Source: Cornus controversa (lineage: Eukaryota; Streptophyta; Magnoliopsida; Cornales; Cornaceae). Taken from it: a stretch of DNA of 64,000 nucleotides. Below the pieces are notes generated by a model that did not search any database, was not told the origin of the DNA, and saw nothing but the letters and a program-made list of their open reading frames with translations. The DNA is taken from contig CM048853.1 of the NCBI GenBank assembly GCA_026545225.1, positions 51,765,255 to 51,829,254 of the forward strand, given 5' to 3'. The position numbers were made by a program, and so were the translations under genes. Shown here piece by piece: positions 13,059 through 25,089 of this stretch; the stretch's first letter is position 1; every line of letters begins with the position of its first letter.

Positions 13059-16000
13059 TTAGATAAGAGAGATTCTTCTGAGTGTTGCCAAACAATTGTC
13101 TTTAGGCCTTGAATGCGGTAAATACATCAATGGGCATTCTGGATTAACCCGATCAAGCCTTCAAATTAAAAAAAAAAAAAATGAATAGTAAATACTTGGT
13201 TAAGTTTTCAATTCTTCTCCTCCTCCCCCCCACTCTTTCATCAACTAAACATGGCTTACATTTTTATTGAAAGGCAAATAAATAATTACACATAGAATAT
13301 AACATGAACTCTGTCATCTATTCTCTCAGAAGAGATGACAGACCAGAGACAGAGAGTCATAGCAAATAACGTTAACTCTGTGATCTATTGTGACTCTCAA
13401 AAGAGATGGCAGACGAGAGACAGAGTCATATCATAATAATGAAAAACTATCTCTAATTTTCATATCCTGAGAGTCCTCTCAGAAGAGATGACAGACGAGA
13501 GACAGACATTTCAGAATAATGAAAAACTATCTCTAACTTTCATGTACCCAGAGACAGAGTCCTCTCAGAAGAGATAATAGACGAGAGACCACAAATGTTT
13601 GTCATTTTAATATTTAATAAGAGCTTTTAGGTAATTCAAGAGATTAAAGATGAGTGCATGAATTTCTTGCCTTGATAAAAATATATATATATATATATGA
13701 CACTGGAATTTTCTATGATATTAAGGAATGAACAAGAGAAACTAAAATAAATTTAGGTAAGTAATATAACTCACTCATAATCAAGGAGAAAATAATGGAG
13801 AAAAATAGCTATTTCTATCTTGGCAAGATCATTTCCTGGGCACATCCTGTTTCCTGCTCCAAACGGAAGGAAGCTTCCTGCTTTGGGTGTAAAACCCTGC
13901 AAGTATCTCATAAATCATAACACACATCAAAATACACAGCAATAACTCTGTGAATCTACCTACCTTGGGTGTAAAACCCTACAAGAATATCATAAATCAT
14001 AATACATAAAAAAAAAAATACACAATAACTCTGTTAAACTTCGATTTCTTTAAACTTACATGCCATCGTGAAGGATTAAATTCCTTCGGTTCAGGATAAC
14101 ATTCAGGATCCAAGTGAACACTCCTAAACCAGACCACAACTTTCCATCCTTTGGGAATGGTATAGCCTAAAACACAAAAACCATTTATATTTGTAAGCTA
14201 GTAGTGTACTTGAATGTTGTCATGTCAAGTATTGGTAAAAGAGCTCTCTTCTAGTATACTTGGATGTTTTCATGTCAAGTATGGTAAAAGAACTCTCTGT
14301 TGGATGATTTGCTGTTGTGATTACAAAATTAAAATTAAAATGATACACTACTATAATATCCTTTATATTTATATGAGAAATACAGTTTCATTCACCCTAT
14401 CCAACCTCCCTTCTGGATATTTAAGTAGGATGGATCAAATACTTGGGTGAGTAGAAATATTAAAATTTGTATTATGATTATTATTATTATTATTGGAGCA
14501 CTTCTTTCCATTGAGTATTAATTTATACTCCATTTAAACCTTCTTAATATTTCTAGAATTTTTTTTTTTTTTTTTGCAAAAAAAATGCAGTTCACATGTC
14601 ATTTTCTAAAAAAAAAAATATTTTTACAAATCTTCCGATAATATCACAAGATTTTTCATTAAGGAATACTCTAAAAAATCATCACATTTCATATATATAT
14701 ATATATATATTGTTTGCTAAGAGATTATACTGGTACATGTATTTGCCTGATATATTATATATAAAATATACACATAAATATAATATAACATGAGGTCCTA
14801 GATTTAGCCTTTTGTGGAAACTTTGTTTCTCAACAATATCATTTGAAAAAGAATATTATTCATGGTAAGTGAACAAACATTGAATATCATCTAAATTTTT
14901 AGAGATACTGAAAAAGGAAATTCTAAACCATAAACTGACCATTTATGTTGATATCTGTTTTTGCCTCGCGAAAGGTCATAGATGAGAATGTTACCAAACG
15001 AAGTGTTTCATCGATTACCTTCAAGAATTCATGGAAAAAAGGAAAGAAAGAGAAAAAAAATCATACATGTTGGATGAGAATTAAATCAGTAGAATTTGAA
15101 TACATGTCAAAAACATCACATACCTGGGAGAGATACTCCATTTGCCGAAGTTCCTTAAGCGTCAATCCCTCCTGGCTTGGCGGTCTGTTCTTTACAATTA
15201 ACTTTTGTTCTTCCTAGAATTTGGTCAACTACTTTACGATTTTGATCTTTAAATTTAAAGAAAACTTTGACATCAAAGGCTCAAATCCAATAAATTAGAG
15301 AAATGGCTAAATCATTACTTTGCCAAAATTCAAAAAAGGGCAGGAAAATCACAATCTTTCAAATATTTCCAGTAAAAAATGTCAATCTAACATACCAATT
15401 CTGTCATCATCTGGCCAATTATAAGTTAAGAAAAATTTAAATAGATTCAAAGTAGACCAAGTATGCTACGTTAACTTTTATATTTCAAATTTATGATAGC
15501 TATTTATTATTTTACATACGCATATATTTAACAGATGAATAGAATACACTACTCCATGCCACCATCCACCATATATCTACTACATGCATTACACCAATTG
15601 TGTTGTAAATGTAATACATTTTGATAACAACATAGTACTAGAAAAAAAAAATTATGTTGGAAATGTAATACATTTTGATAACAACATAGTACTAGAAAAA
15701 AAAGATCAATTAGAGGCTACATAAGGTCAATTATTCAATCTAATGATGCGCTTAATTAAGCCAAAATTAACTCATCTAGTTAATTGACCATATTTCAAAT
15801 TCAATGTTTGTAAAAGATGATATGCTAGATGCACACTAAGGGGGATTAAGCGGATTGTTTTACCTTAGCTCTTTGGAAGAACTGAGGATGCGCTTGTAGA
15901 AAAAGGGTAGCCCACATTGTGATGTGACCAGAAGATTCATGACCAGCATTTAGATACATTACTAGAACATCGATTATTTCCTCATCATTCAATCTTCTAC

Positions 16001-18099
16001 CTTTCTCATCTTCAACTTCCATCAGAGCATCCATCATGTCTTTTCTCGTCGTTGATAGATTGTTCCTCTGTCGCTCCCTTCTCTCATCCACTATAGATTG
16101 AAAAACAGCCACAAGCTTCTTTCGTGCCTGAAATTTAGATAACAAATGTAAATTCCAATACCCAAAACAATTATTAAATCAACAACACTAAACTTATAGA
16201 AATATTAATTATATTACACAGATGCTTTGGAGAGCATTTAGAGAATATATTCTTCAAAAAAGGGATCAATGATCGATCTAAGCAAAAACTTCTTAAAAAT
16301 ATGATTTCAAAACACAGATAAATAAAAAAGTAACAAAAACTCACCTTAAGTGCTTTATGATAAGCAAATCCTGGGATATTGATTGCCATGGCTCTGACTC
16401 CATAGTTAAGTGCTGTGTATTCTTTCTCCAAAGCCTCCATTACCTTCTCACTCTCCGAGCTTAGGAAAACGTACATGATTATCCTAAATGTGAGCTTCCG
16501 AAGTTCAGTTAAGAACTCTAGTTGTCCCATGGCAGACCATTTTTGCAAGGCAGTTATTACATTAGTTTCTATATATTGCAAGTACATGGACAATGCGTCG
16601 TGGCCATTAACCGGTGCTGCAGTTAAACGCCTTAGTCGCTTGTGCTCTTCATTTGAAATGCCAATAAATGATTTTCTTCCAATCAGTTCCATGGTGGAGA
16701 TAGGCCAACCGGGCTTGAAGTTTTCATCATCTGTTAAGATTCTCCGACATGTTTCAGGAGTCGTAACAAAGATACTTGGACTACCAAACATGAAGGCCTT
16801 GTAAATTCCCGTACGTCCATATCTGAATAATTCATTTAAATAATAATTAATGTAATGTCAATTTTCAGTATACCTTATATACCAAAATTTCATAATATCA
16901 TATTCAAATCTTAATGAAGATCGAAATAAAGAAGTTTAATTGGCCTGACACAATACAACCAGAAGTGGCATAATTTACATATAAATATAAGATCATTTTT
17001 ATTTATACATGCTATTTTCAAAGGAGGGATCATTGGTTGGTGTGGTGTAATAGTAGTAGAAGATGGTGGAGAAGACAAGTTTTTTTTATTTTTTTTTTGT
17101 TCTGGAGAGAGTAGCTTATGGTTGCCCAGGAGTGAGAATAAAGAAGGGTATGTCTAAATTAAAGCACGTTTCGTTCCAATAGTAATAGTTGTTTGACGGG
17201 AAATGCTAACCTTCATGAAATTTTATCATGAATTGCCTTCATGAATGATGTGGCAAGTGATAATACTATTGACATTCCGTGTATGAAAGGAATCCCACCA
17301 ATACTAACTCACCATTTAATTGCCACATCATTCAAGATAAAAATTCATGAAATATTTTCATGACGTGTAGCATTGCTCGTTGTTTGACAGCCTCAAAATC
17401 GGTTATTGATGCCATCTAGATAGGTGGTTTACTCTTCACGATTTTAAAAATTCCAATTCCCAAACGGTCTCTAGCGTATCTATAAAATCTCCTCTAAAAA
17501 CTAACAAAAGATAAAAATTTAAATTTTTAAAATTTCAATATCCAAATAATAAATTATTCAATTCCATGATAATATTAGTTAAAGAATGATCTGGTTGCCA
17601 TTATGACAATTACAAAAGCTAACATTATGGATATTGTAAACGTGATAACATAACATGATAAATTTATTCAATTCCATGATAATATGAGTGAAAGAATGAT
17701 CTGGTTGGCATTATGACAATTACAAAAGCTAACATCATTCATATTGTCAACCTAATTCCATAATAATAGTAGTCAAAGAATGATCTGGTTAGCATTATGA
17801 CAATTACAAAAACTAACATCATCCATATTGTCAACCTGATTCCATGATAATATTAGTGAAAGAATGATGTGGTCTAACATCATCCATATTGTAGTTACAC
17901 GATGCAACATAATAGATGGACATCATTTGCAACAATCATAACCACAGCTATTTGGTTATCTTACGCATGATGCAACACAATAGAAAGAAATCATGGGCAG
18001 CCATCATAACTTTTTCAAAACCGTGTTTTACCTATTCACCCCAATGAATTGAAAGGCTATGAAATCTAATTTAATTTAACAACAAGTTAATTTTTAAAT

Positions 18100-18130
<31 letters not shown>

Positions 18131-20445
18131 GTGAAATGAGATGGTTTTCTAGAGTGTTTCTTAATGAAATATCTTGAGAGATTATCTAACAATTTGTAAA
18201 AATATAAGTACTTTTTTTTTTCTAGAAAATGACATGTGAAAAATATGCTTACTAAGATATATATCTAGAAAACTAGGGAAAATAAAATAAAAGATTGTAT
18301 TTTTTTTGTAAAACAAAAAAAAAATCATATATATTACTATCATTTAAATCATATATTGAGATTTATTTAGTTATAAATAAAAAATAAAGGTAAATCTACC
18401 TCATTTAATTTTTTTTCTGGATCAATCAATGTTTTTTAGGGTAAATTATTTTGACTTCTCCTCAAGTTTGGCTTAAATACTCTCAAATTAAAGTTTTTGC
18501 AAAATTACTCTGCCACAAACTAAGAATCCATTAATCAAAATCACATCTAATATATAATTACAAAAGTACTCTCAAGTTATAATGTTTTTACACAAGAATA
18601 ACCTAAACTTTTAATCATTTGACTTAGATTAACATATTTTATATATGTATTTTGTCCATCAATGTCATACCAGTACTATCCACATAAAAGATAGTTTCAA
18701 CAATTTGATTTTTTTTTATACTAATTGACTTTAACGAATCTAACTGTCAATTACTAACAGGGATAACCGGACAATCCAAGCTAAGAATAGGTTGACCACC
18801 ATATTGTAAAAACTTGAATCCATTAGTAATTAAGAGACCACGAGGATCATACAACACTTTCATAATGTTTCCAACATAATCGGTTAACCAAAATCAGTGG
18901 CTTCTAAGTGAAGAGTGTAACATAAAATCAATAACGGATTGATTGTTATCCTCCCACTGGTAAAAAGTTATATTACACCAATAATTGAAACCAACTCAAG
19001 TCTAGAGAGTGAATCCAAGGATTCCGAACAAAGACTTTTTATGCTAGCAGTCGGAGAAGAAAAGTAGAGAATATAAGTTTTTTTATTTCTAAAATTATTT
19101 AAAACATTTTGGAAATGTATTATTATTGACACCGAGGAGTAAATATCATAAATTTTGGAAGGGTGAAAGAGAAATAAAAGTAAACAACTTAAATTTTTTT
19201 CTAGAATTAGTTTTAAAAAAAAATAGAAACGTTCTTTAATAAATTAAATAGTAGTTTAAGACCATAAATAGTTATTTAATCTCTTGAATTATCACTCCAT
19301 TTAGTGGCCCCATGGTACAGGCTCCATTCACCCCTCCAAGTAGCGGGGTAAATGTTTTTCTAATCTCATGATGTGACAAATCTAAAGCCCATATATCAAA
19401 GGTAGGTAAACTAGTGAGATTTGAAAAGATAGAATTTAAATTGAATAACAAAACTGTGGTTTTATCATTCATGAGCTCTAAAAAATAGTGAATTAGTGAT
19501 CATCGACATTTCAAAAGGTGGTGACATATCACTCGACTTTTTAAAAGTGAAGGGCCAAAATAGAGTTTCCATACTTGATACTCTCAACCTCTCGTCTGTC
19601 TTTTCTGAGAGAACTCTTTCTCCGTGTACATGAAAGTTAGAGATAATTTTTCATTATTTTAAGATGACTCTGTCTCTCATTTGTCCTCTCTCTTGGGAGG
19701 ACTCTATCGAAGTATATGAAAGCTAGAGATAGTTTTTCATTATTTTAAGATGACTCTGTCTTCTTGGGAGGACTCTATATGGAAGTTAGAGATAGTTTTT
19801 CATTATTATAATTAATATGACTTCGTCTATTCTGAGAGCACTCCCTGTCCCTGTCTCTCTCGGCACATGAAAGTTAAAGATAATTTTTCATTATTAGTAA
19901 GCCTTTTGCAAATTTAAGACGAGAAGCCACCTAATAATAGTAATATTTAATCTCTTAAAAAGGAAAAAAAAAACATTATGGAAAGTTTCTTATGATACAT
20001 AGTTTCGCAATGGTTGGATTGCTAGCAGGTCACAATATTCTATATCTAATAGCTGAGGGTATGAGTTCACACTTGACATGAAAATGCCCTCCCAATAAAA
20101 AAAATATGATTATAAACACAAAATACCAAAATGGCCCCAGATATTATAACGTGTTATAAAAAAGTAGTAATAAGAAAGGGGAGAGAGAGAGAGAGAGAGA
20201 GAAGTAGAGAACCTGGTAACAAAGCCGGACATAAAAGAATCAGGACTACTGGACTTGAAAGCTCTGAGGAAAGACAACATGTTGCCCATGAAAGGCCAAC
20301 CCAAATCACCTGGAGGTAGAGAGAAGCGCTTATCACCCAACTTGATTTCATACAACCACCAGTTCACACTTTTAAGCAGCCAGTTTAGAGCCACAAGACC
20401 TCCAAAAATGGCCACTAACACCACCCAAACGAAGCCCAACTCCAT
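13059..20445 (-). CDS. KAO: ent-Kaurenoic acid oxidase, cytochrome P450 CYP88A
   Basis: Eight exons: 20445-20213, 16822-16345, 16127-15864, 15213-15124, 15018-14940, 14166-14060, 13896-13775, 13158-13059. All borders are GT..AG and in phase, giving 490 aa, the usual CYP88A length. The N-terminus has one hydrophobic anchor followed by the proline hinge [13 protein letters not shown]. The I-helix reads AGHESSGH (298-305) as in known KAOs. ExxR is E359-R362, and the heme loop [10 protein letters not shown] (429-438) carries the Cys436 ligand. CYP88A enzymes oxidise ent-kaurenoic acid in three steps to GA12 at the ER, supplying the gibberellin pathway. The last exon (33 aa) is too short to see as an ORF and was found by its match to the family C-terminus. 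Exon 7 ends GA|GTGAGT, so retention of intron 7 gives an immediate stop. Intron 1 is unusually long (3.4 kb) and repeat-rich. I see no frameshift or lost key residue. Confidence 0.95.
13310..13595. repeat. Tandem array in KAO intron 7 (arm A of an inverted pair)
   Basis: Three to four copies of a roughly 90-bp unit built from CTCTCAGAAGAGATGACAGA and AATAATGAAAAACTATCTCT. The same unit occurs in reverse complement at 19575-19890 in intron 1. For example, 13515-13547 pairs with 19626-19658 at 32 of 33 positions. Confidence 0.8.
13964..14035 (-). repeat. Partial duplication of KAO exon 7 start inside intron 6
   Basis: Sequence at about 13964-14035 copies 13882-13950, which spans the exon 7 acceptor and first codons; the offset is 82 bp. 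The copy keeps an acceptor (CTTGTAG) before 13978 and gains a donor (GTAGGT) after 13964. These frame a 15-nt segment that would encode GFTPK. Confidence 0.7.
14207..14300. repeat. Short tandem duplication in KAO intron 5
   Basis: Two copies, about 48 bp apart, of a unit with CATGTCAAGTAT and GGTAAAAGA.CTCTCT. Intronic, no function visible. Confidence 0.65.
15605..15705. repeat. 54-bp tandem duplication in KAO intron 3
   Basis: GTAATACATTTTGATAACAA and the following A-rich stretch occur twice (15611 and 15665) with essentially no mismatch, suggesting a recent duplication. Confidence 0.8.
17198..17379. mobile_element. Mutator-type foldback MITE in KAO intron 1
   Basis: A 182-bp imperfect palindrome: the left arm (AATGCTAACCTTCATGAA ... 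ATGATGTGGCAA) is matched by its reverse complement on the right (TTGCCACATCAT ... GTAGCATT). A perfect 9-bp repeat, TTGTTTGAC, flanks it (17189-17197 and 17380-17388), as expected of Mutator-like insertion. Confidence 0.85.
17561..17905. repeat. Four-copy tandem repeat in KAO intron 1
   Basis: Units starting ATTCCATGATAATATTAG and containing AAAGAATGATCTGGTT begin at 17561, 17671, 17755 and 17839, so the period is 110 then 84 and 84 bp. Confidence 0.8.
19575..19890. repeat. Tandem array in KAO intron 1 (arm B of an inverted pair)
   Basis: About four units of 80-100 bp built on ATGAAAGTTAGAGATAATTT and TCATTATTTTAAGATGACTC. It is the reverse complement of the array at 13310-13595, so both arms are present in the KAO primary transcript. 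Confidence 0.8.
20020..20105 (+). mobile_element. Possible degenerate SINE head in KAO intron 1
   Basis: GATTGCTAGCAGGTCACAAT followed by GAGGGTATGAGTTCACAC has tRNA-like box spacing, with an A-rich end near 20097. Weak, because box B is degenerate. Confidence 0.3.
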
Positions 20446-20551
20446 TGAAACCTAGCTTGATGGCTCCACCCAACTAATAAGTAAATTAGACTAAACTTGA
20501 GTTTATAGAGAAAAAAAGACTCACAGACCATCTATCCCTCTCACTCTCTTT

Positions 20552-20559
20552 CTTATAAG
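20552..20559 (-). promoter_or_regulatory. Possible TATA-like box of KAO
   Basis: CTTATAAG, read on the minus strand, sits about 107 bp upstream of the KAO start codon. It is weak evidence by itself. The 150 bp between it and the ATG contains pyrimidine/purine-rich leader-like sequence. Confidence 0.3.
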
Positions 20560-21950
20560 TCCTACCAACAGCAACTAGTGAAAAGGAGAAATCAATGGTG
20601 GTCGTGATTTATATGGTGTAATTATTGTCTTGGTATCATATACATATGAGGATTAGGTATAGCAAGAGATGTTGCCGGCCTAGCTATACTATATATTTGT
20701 CTTGTCGTCTTGTGTTGTGTTTGATTTGTGGATTCTCTTCCAAGACGAAGATCTATATATATATATATCTATCTATCTGCTTGCAAACTGCAATGCATTG
20801 GCCTCTTGTGTTGTGTGGCCTTCGCCTTTACACCTTTTCCAAAAGTCACACAGTTCCACCCCCTCCTCCCCGTGGGCCCTACCTGGCTATATATATATAT
20901 ATATATCTGCTTACAAACGGTAATGCCTTCATTGCATATGGCTATTCCTTTCACACAATTACCGATTCGCAAAGTCTCGATGCATTCGATGGAGTAGCAC
21001 TGTTGCAGTTTAGGAATTATGTTTTTGTCTTCTTTATTAATTTAATGTTCACTTAACTATTTTTCAAGCCAACGTTGAATAATGAAGTACATAATCCTAT
21101 TGTGAGTCTCATTTCCTGAATAAAAACTCTTTCACTTTGAAATTTTCATTTAAAAATCATTTTCTTCTGATTCAAAGTGTTACAATAGACATTAAATTGA
21201 AATTGCAACACTATTTGTCAAAAAAGAAGTCTGTCAGCTAAATCATTTTCACCAAAAAAAAAAATTAGTGTAGCAATCTCAATCAGTGTGTTGTGCCTAT
21301 AATGACGTTGCATCTTAATTTAATGTGTTACGCACATATACAACACACCATAACGTTAATAAATAAATAAATAAAAATTGTACAATAAAAAATCCAGATG
21401 ATTTAATTATGAACCATAGACATTTCGAACTGTTATTGTGTTCAAAATATCTAAAGAAAATTAGTCGGAGAGTTGTCCCACCCAACTGAAATACTTGGAG
21501 GAGCTCCCTTGTCAATCACTTTCATTCATCTCATCCGATCATCAACACTAAAATCAATTATTTTCTAATAATTTTGGTACTTAACCAGTGATATTTAATT
21601 GTTTGACTGATAATCTCTACCCCTCAACTAATAAAGCATTATAAAAAAAGAAGAATCTTCCAAATTATTAGGAGAAACATCAATTTCGTTTCTGGATGCA
21701 TTTCATATTCACGAGGGGGGCAATTTTTCTTTTCAAAATCTTGTTATAGATGCGCCACTTGTAATAATTATAGACAAGTTTTTTTAAAAAAAACTTACAT
21801 TGTCTTCTCCCTTCCTCGTTTCTTTTGAAAAATCTTGTTTATAAATATCTTAATAATTATCAACGTTAAGCTTAGAAAACTTACATTTCACCTTTCCAAA
21901 GTTCATTTCATTCTTGTCTAAGAAAATCAAATTTAGTGAAAAAATTATTA
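20560..21950. other. KAO upstream region
   Basis: Presumed KAO promoter. It contains two (AT)n runs (about 20752-20769 and 20888-20906) within a tandem duplication carrying CTGCTTGCAAAC/CTGCTTACAAAC. No gene is visible; short frames in this stretch are not protein-like. Confidence 0.4.
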
Positions 21951-22019
21951 CTCCCTCCGTCTCAAAATATATGGATACTTCGAAAACTGTGACTACCATA
22001 TATTTTGGGACCGAGGGAG
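21951..22019. mobile_element. Miniature Stowaway (Tc1/mariner) MITE
   Basis: 69 bp starting CTCCCTCCGTCTCAAAATAT and ending ATATTTTGGGACCGAGGGAG, with TA target duplications on both sides (21949-21950, 22020-22021). The termini are the classic Stowaway consensus. Almost nothing lies between the two inverted repeats. Confidence 0.93.
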
Positions 22020-22021
22020 TA

Positions 22022-24175
22022 ATAAATTCATTACAGTGATCGCCCTTACTACAATATATTATTGCTTCGTTAAAATATTTATATATGTGTGTGTATATAT
22101 ATAATACCTATTATCTATATGCATTTAAGACTTAGCACTTCACAGTCTCAATTTTTCGACTTACAAGATGTTCTCCTCCTCTTCCCCTCCCCCCGAATGT
22201 AGTATTTCTGGCTCCGCCTCTTCCAAATCATCTCTCTGAGAAGAACAGAAACTCATCTCCCTACAAATAGAGAGATGTATTAAGCTTCCTTTTTATGTAT
22301 AGAAACTCGTGTTTCATGTTTTGAAGTATTAAATTGACAACTAAATTGGTTCAAATTTTAAATTAAATTTCTTTTAATTTTAATTTCAAGAAATGAATTA
22401 CTTACCACCAACATTTGCTCCTTAGTTTCTCCCTCACAACATTTGCACCAATGCCAACATCTCTCATAAACTCCCCCAAAAGGTTTAAAATTACAATATT
22501 TACTTGATTTGGAACTTCAAGCTTCTAATTGTAAAAGGAGGGTTGTGTCTAAAAAGTTAATGGGTCTTTTAAGTAACTTATGTTAATTAAAGGGTGTCAC
22601 GTTTAGGGGTTTTCACCCTATCCTAAAAATTAAAAGATGCTAAGGGATATAGATTAACCTTATGCTGAAAAATGGGCTTAATGTGACAGAATGGCTATAG
22701 CCGACATTTATTATGAATAGGGCCAATTAATGTATATTTGGAGTCACTGCCTAATATTGAATTGTGGTGTGTTAAGTCATTTATGAATGTCTAAAGACTT
22801 CTGAGAATATTTAATTATTTTGACACATAAGAATATTTAATGTTAGATTGTGGTGTGTTTGATTGCCATCTATCATTCATGAACTAAATTATTGGATTCA
22901 GGGACTTTGATTATGTATAGAGAAGGTGTTAGGCACCTCACACATCCGTGGAACATGGTTACCTTATTTTTCATGTTACATTTGTAAATTAATGTGTGTA
23001 AAAAATTTAGAATGCAGCATCAAACGAACGATGTGTAATTGAATATTGCCTTGAAAGCTAAACCATATCGATAAGTGATTAGATCTATGCCTTCATATGC
23101 ATATATGCTTTAAACGGAAAGTTGTTTGAAAAAGACATGTTTTAACATAAGAGTTCTTATTTTTTTTTCCTAGTTCTTAGAAAAGATATATTAGAACACG
23201 ACATTGTTTAGTCCGTATATGACATGTCTCTTATGATCCTCCATCAGAAATTTACTTTTTTATTTAAATTCTCTCTCAAATATCCATATCTACCTGCACT
23301 ATCCCTTTACCATGCAAACCATCGAATTCACATAATCTTATTGTTCACTTTCTAACAAAGATAAAAACATAAATATGTAAAATTAAGAACACAAAACAAA
23401 CGGCGTATATGAATTGAATTTTGGCGTCCATTAACCTCTCCTTAGTAGCCAATTTTTAATCCAAATTGAATAGGATGAAAAGTTTGGGTGGTTGTCATTA
23501 TCAACTTCCAGTTGAGTCACCAGAATGCATCACCGTAAAATAGATCGGGAATAGGTTTTTATTAATTTTTTTTTTTTTCAGAAGTTCAAACAAATCGAAA
23601 AGAGGTTGTATCGCGGAATATATATAGTGTTGCAAGTTTTCTATTAATTTCTATCTCTGGAAAGGAAATAAGAAAAAAAAAATTAAAGAAGCAAAAAGAG
23701 TGATGTGGTTAACTAGGCTGCTGTGCAACGTATTTCGAGATAAAAATCACGAAATTCATTTCGTGATGTTTATTATTTTCCTTGACACATGAGTATTGAA
23801 AAACATCTTTGAAAAACTAGTATGACTAGAAAAGAAAGTTGACTTATGAGTCAAAAGTAATTTTTTTTGTTCATCTATTAGGTCTAACTTTGGAAAACTC
23901 AATTGGAAAGTTATAACGGTATGGAATTATAGGTTTTTTAATGACTTGGTGACTATAAGGAGCAAACTAAATTGACGTAATCATGTTTGATTATTAGTTT
24001 AAGACTTGAGTAGATTCAGATGAGTTTGAAAGTTGTACCTATGTCATAGAAAAACTAGGGCTTGGACTGAATAGCTTACACAAAAATTAGGGTTATCTAA
24101 TTCGGATATCCAAACTTTTATGAAAACTAGGGTTTGAGTGGAAACTTACCTAATTTAGAAGACTTAGCTTATATG
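22022..24175. other. AT-rich DNA, unclassified repeat remnants
   Basis: No gene seen. The stretch near 22920-22950 (GAAGGTGTTAGGCACCTCAC) resembles repeat sequence found widely in plant genomes. From about 23900 a monotonous background of TTATGAAAACTAGGGTTTGA-like words begins and continues, broken by insertions, to about 33400. Confidence 0.35.
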
Positions 24176-24180
24176 GAAAC

Positions 24181-24535
24181 TGTTATGTTGTGGCCAGAAT
24201 TTTGTCTCTACCCGAAAAAATTTATGACCAATTTTTTGCTTGCGAGTTTTATACCCTATTTAGGACTCTCTTGTACCTCAGTATATTAGGTAATCTAGAG
24301 TTTGGAGGGAAAAGATAAAAAACACTGAAAATGCAAAAAAAGAGCGAGAGTTAGTGTTTGGGGTTGAAACTTGTAATCTCCTGATTTTTGCATAGTGAAA
24401 ATTTTCGTCGGATCTTCATCGTGGACATAAGCATATCGCCAAACCACATAAATTCTTGTGTTCTGTGCATTATGCTTGTTTCATTTTCTGTCGTGTTTCG
24501 TAATTATGTTTGGTTCGTGACTGTTTATTATAACA
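24181..24535 (-). mobile_element. Solo LTR (Copia-like) with perfect target duplication
   Basis: 355 bp starting TGTTATGTTGTGGCC and ending TTTATTATAACA (TG..CA ends), flanked by GAAAC on both sides (24176-24180, 24536-24540). Related sequences lie inverted at 25.1-25.5 kb and at 46.8-47.1 and 63.0 kb; all share the ACACAAGAATTTACGTGATT-type motif. The LTR reads on the minus strand relative to those. Confidence 0.85.
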
Positions 24536-25089
24536 GAAACTGAGGTTAAAATGAAAACTTTTCTAATATAGATAACTTAGCATATATGAAAACTATGGTT
24601 TGAAAAAGAAGTTTCCTTTTTATGAAAGATAATATTTTAGTAATTTGTTTTGAAAGAGTGTTTGGATTTATCTTTGAAAAATGATGTTTATGGCCTTTGT
24701 ATAAAAAGAGCTTTGAATTTTGAAGATGTCTTGAAAATGTATCTTTTTTTTTAAGACTTGAAAAGGGACTAAAAAAGTATTAAATTGGATTTGTAAAATG
24801 ACTTTTTAGAAAATCAGGCGATTGATTTACTTTACTTAGAAAAATATAATTAAAGTTAAAAATAATGATTTTTAGGAAATCGTGTATTTTGAAAAATAAT
24901 ATTTCAATTTGAAAGGGGCTTTATATTTTAGACAAGTATTTGGAAAAACCTTGAATCTTAGTTTGAAAATGGGCTTTTAAGAATATTATAAGTTGAAGTT
25001 AGAAAAGGAAATGTCTAAATTTTAACTGAAAAACATAATTAAAAGTTAGAAGTTGAAAATTAATGAGTTTTAGGAAACCACATATTGAA

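Noticed and set aside
20625-21056. 143-codon open frame upstream of KAO on the plus strand.
   Set aside because: It runs through (AT)n microsatellites coding alternating Ile/Tyr, with several overlapping frames. This is low-complexity promoter DNA.
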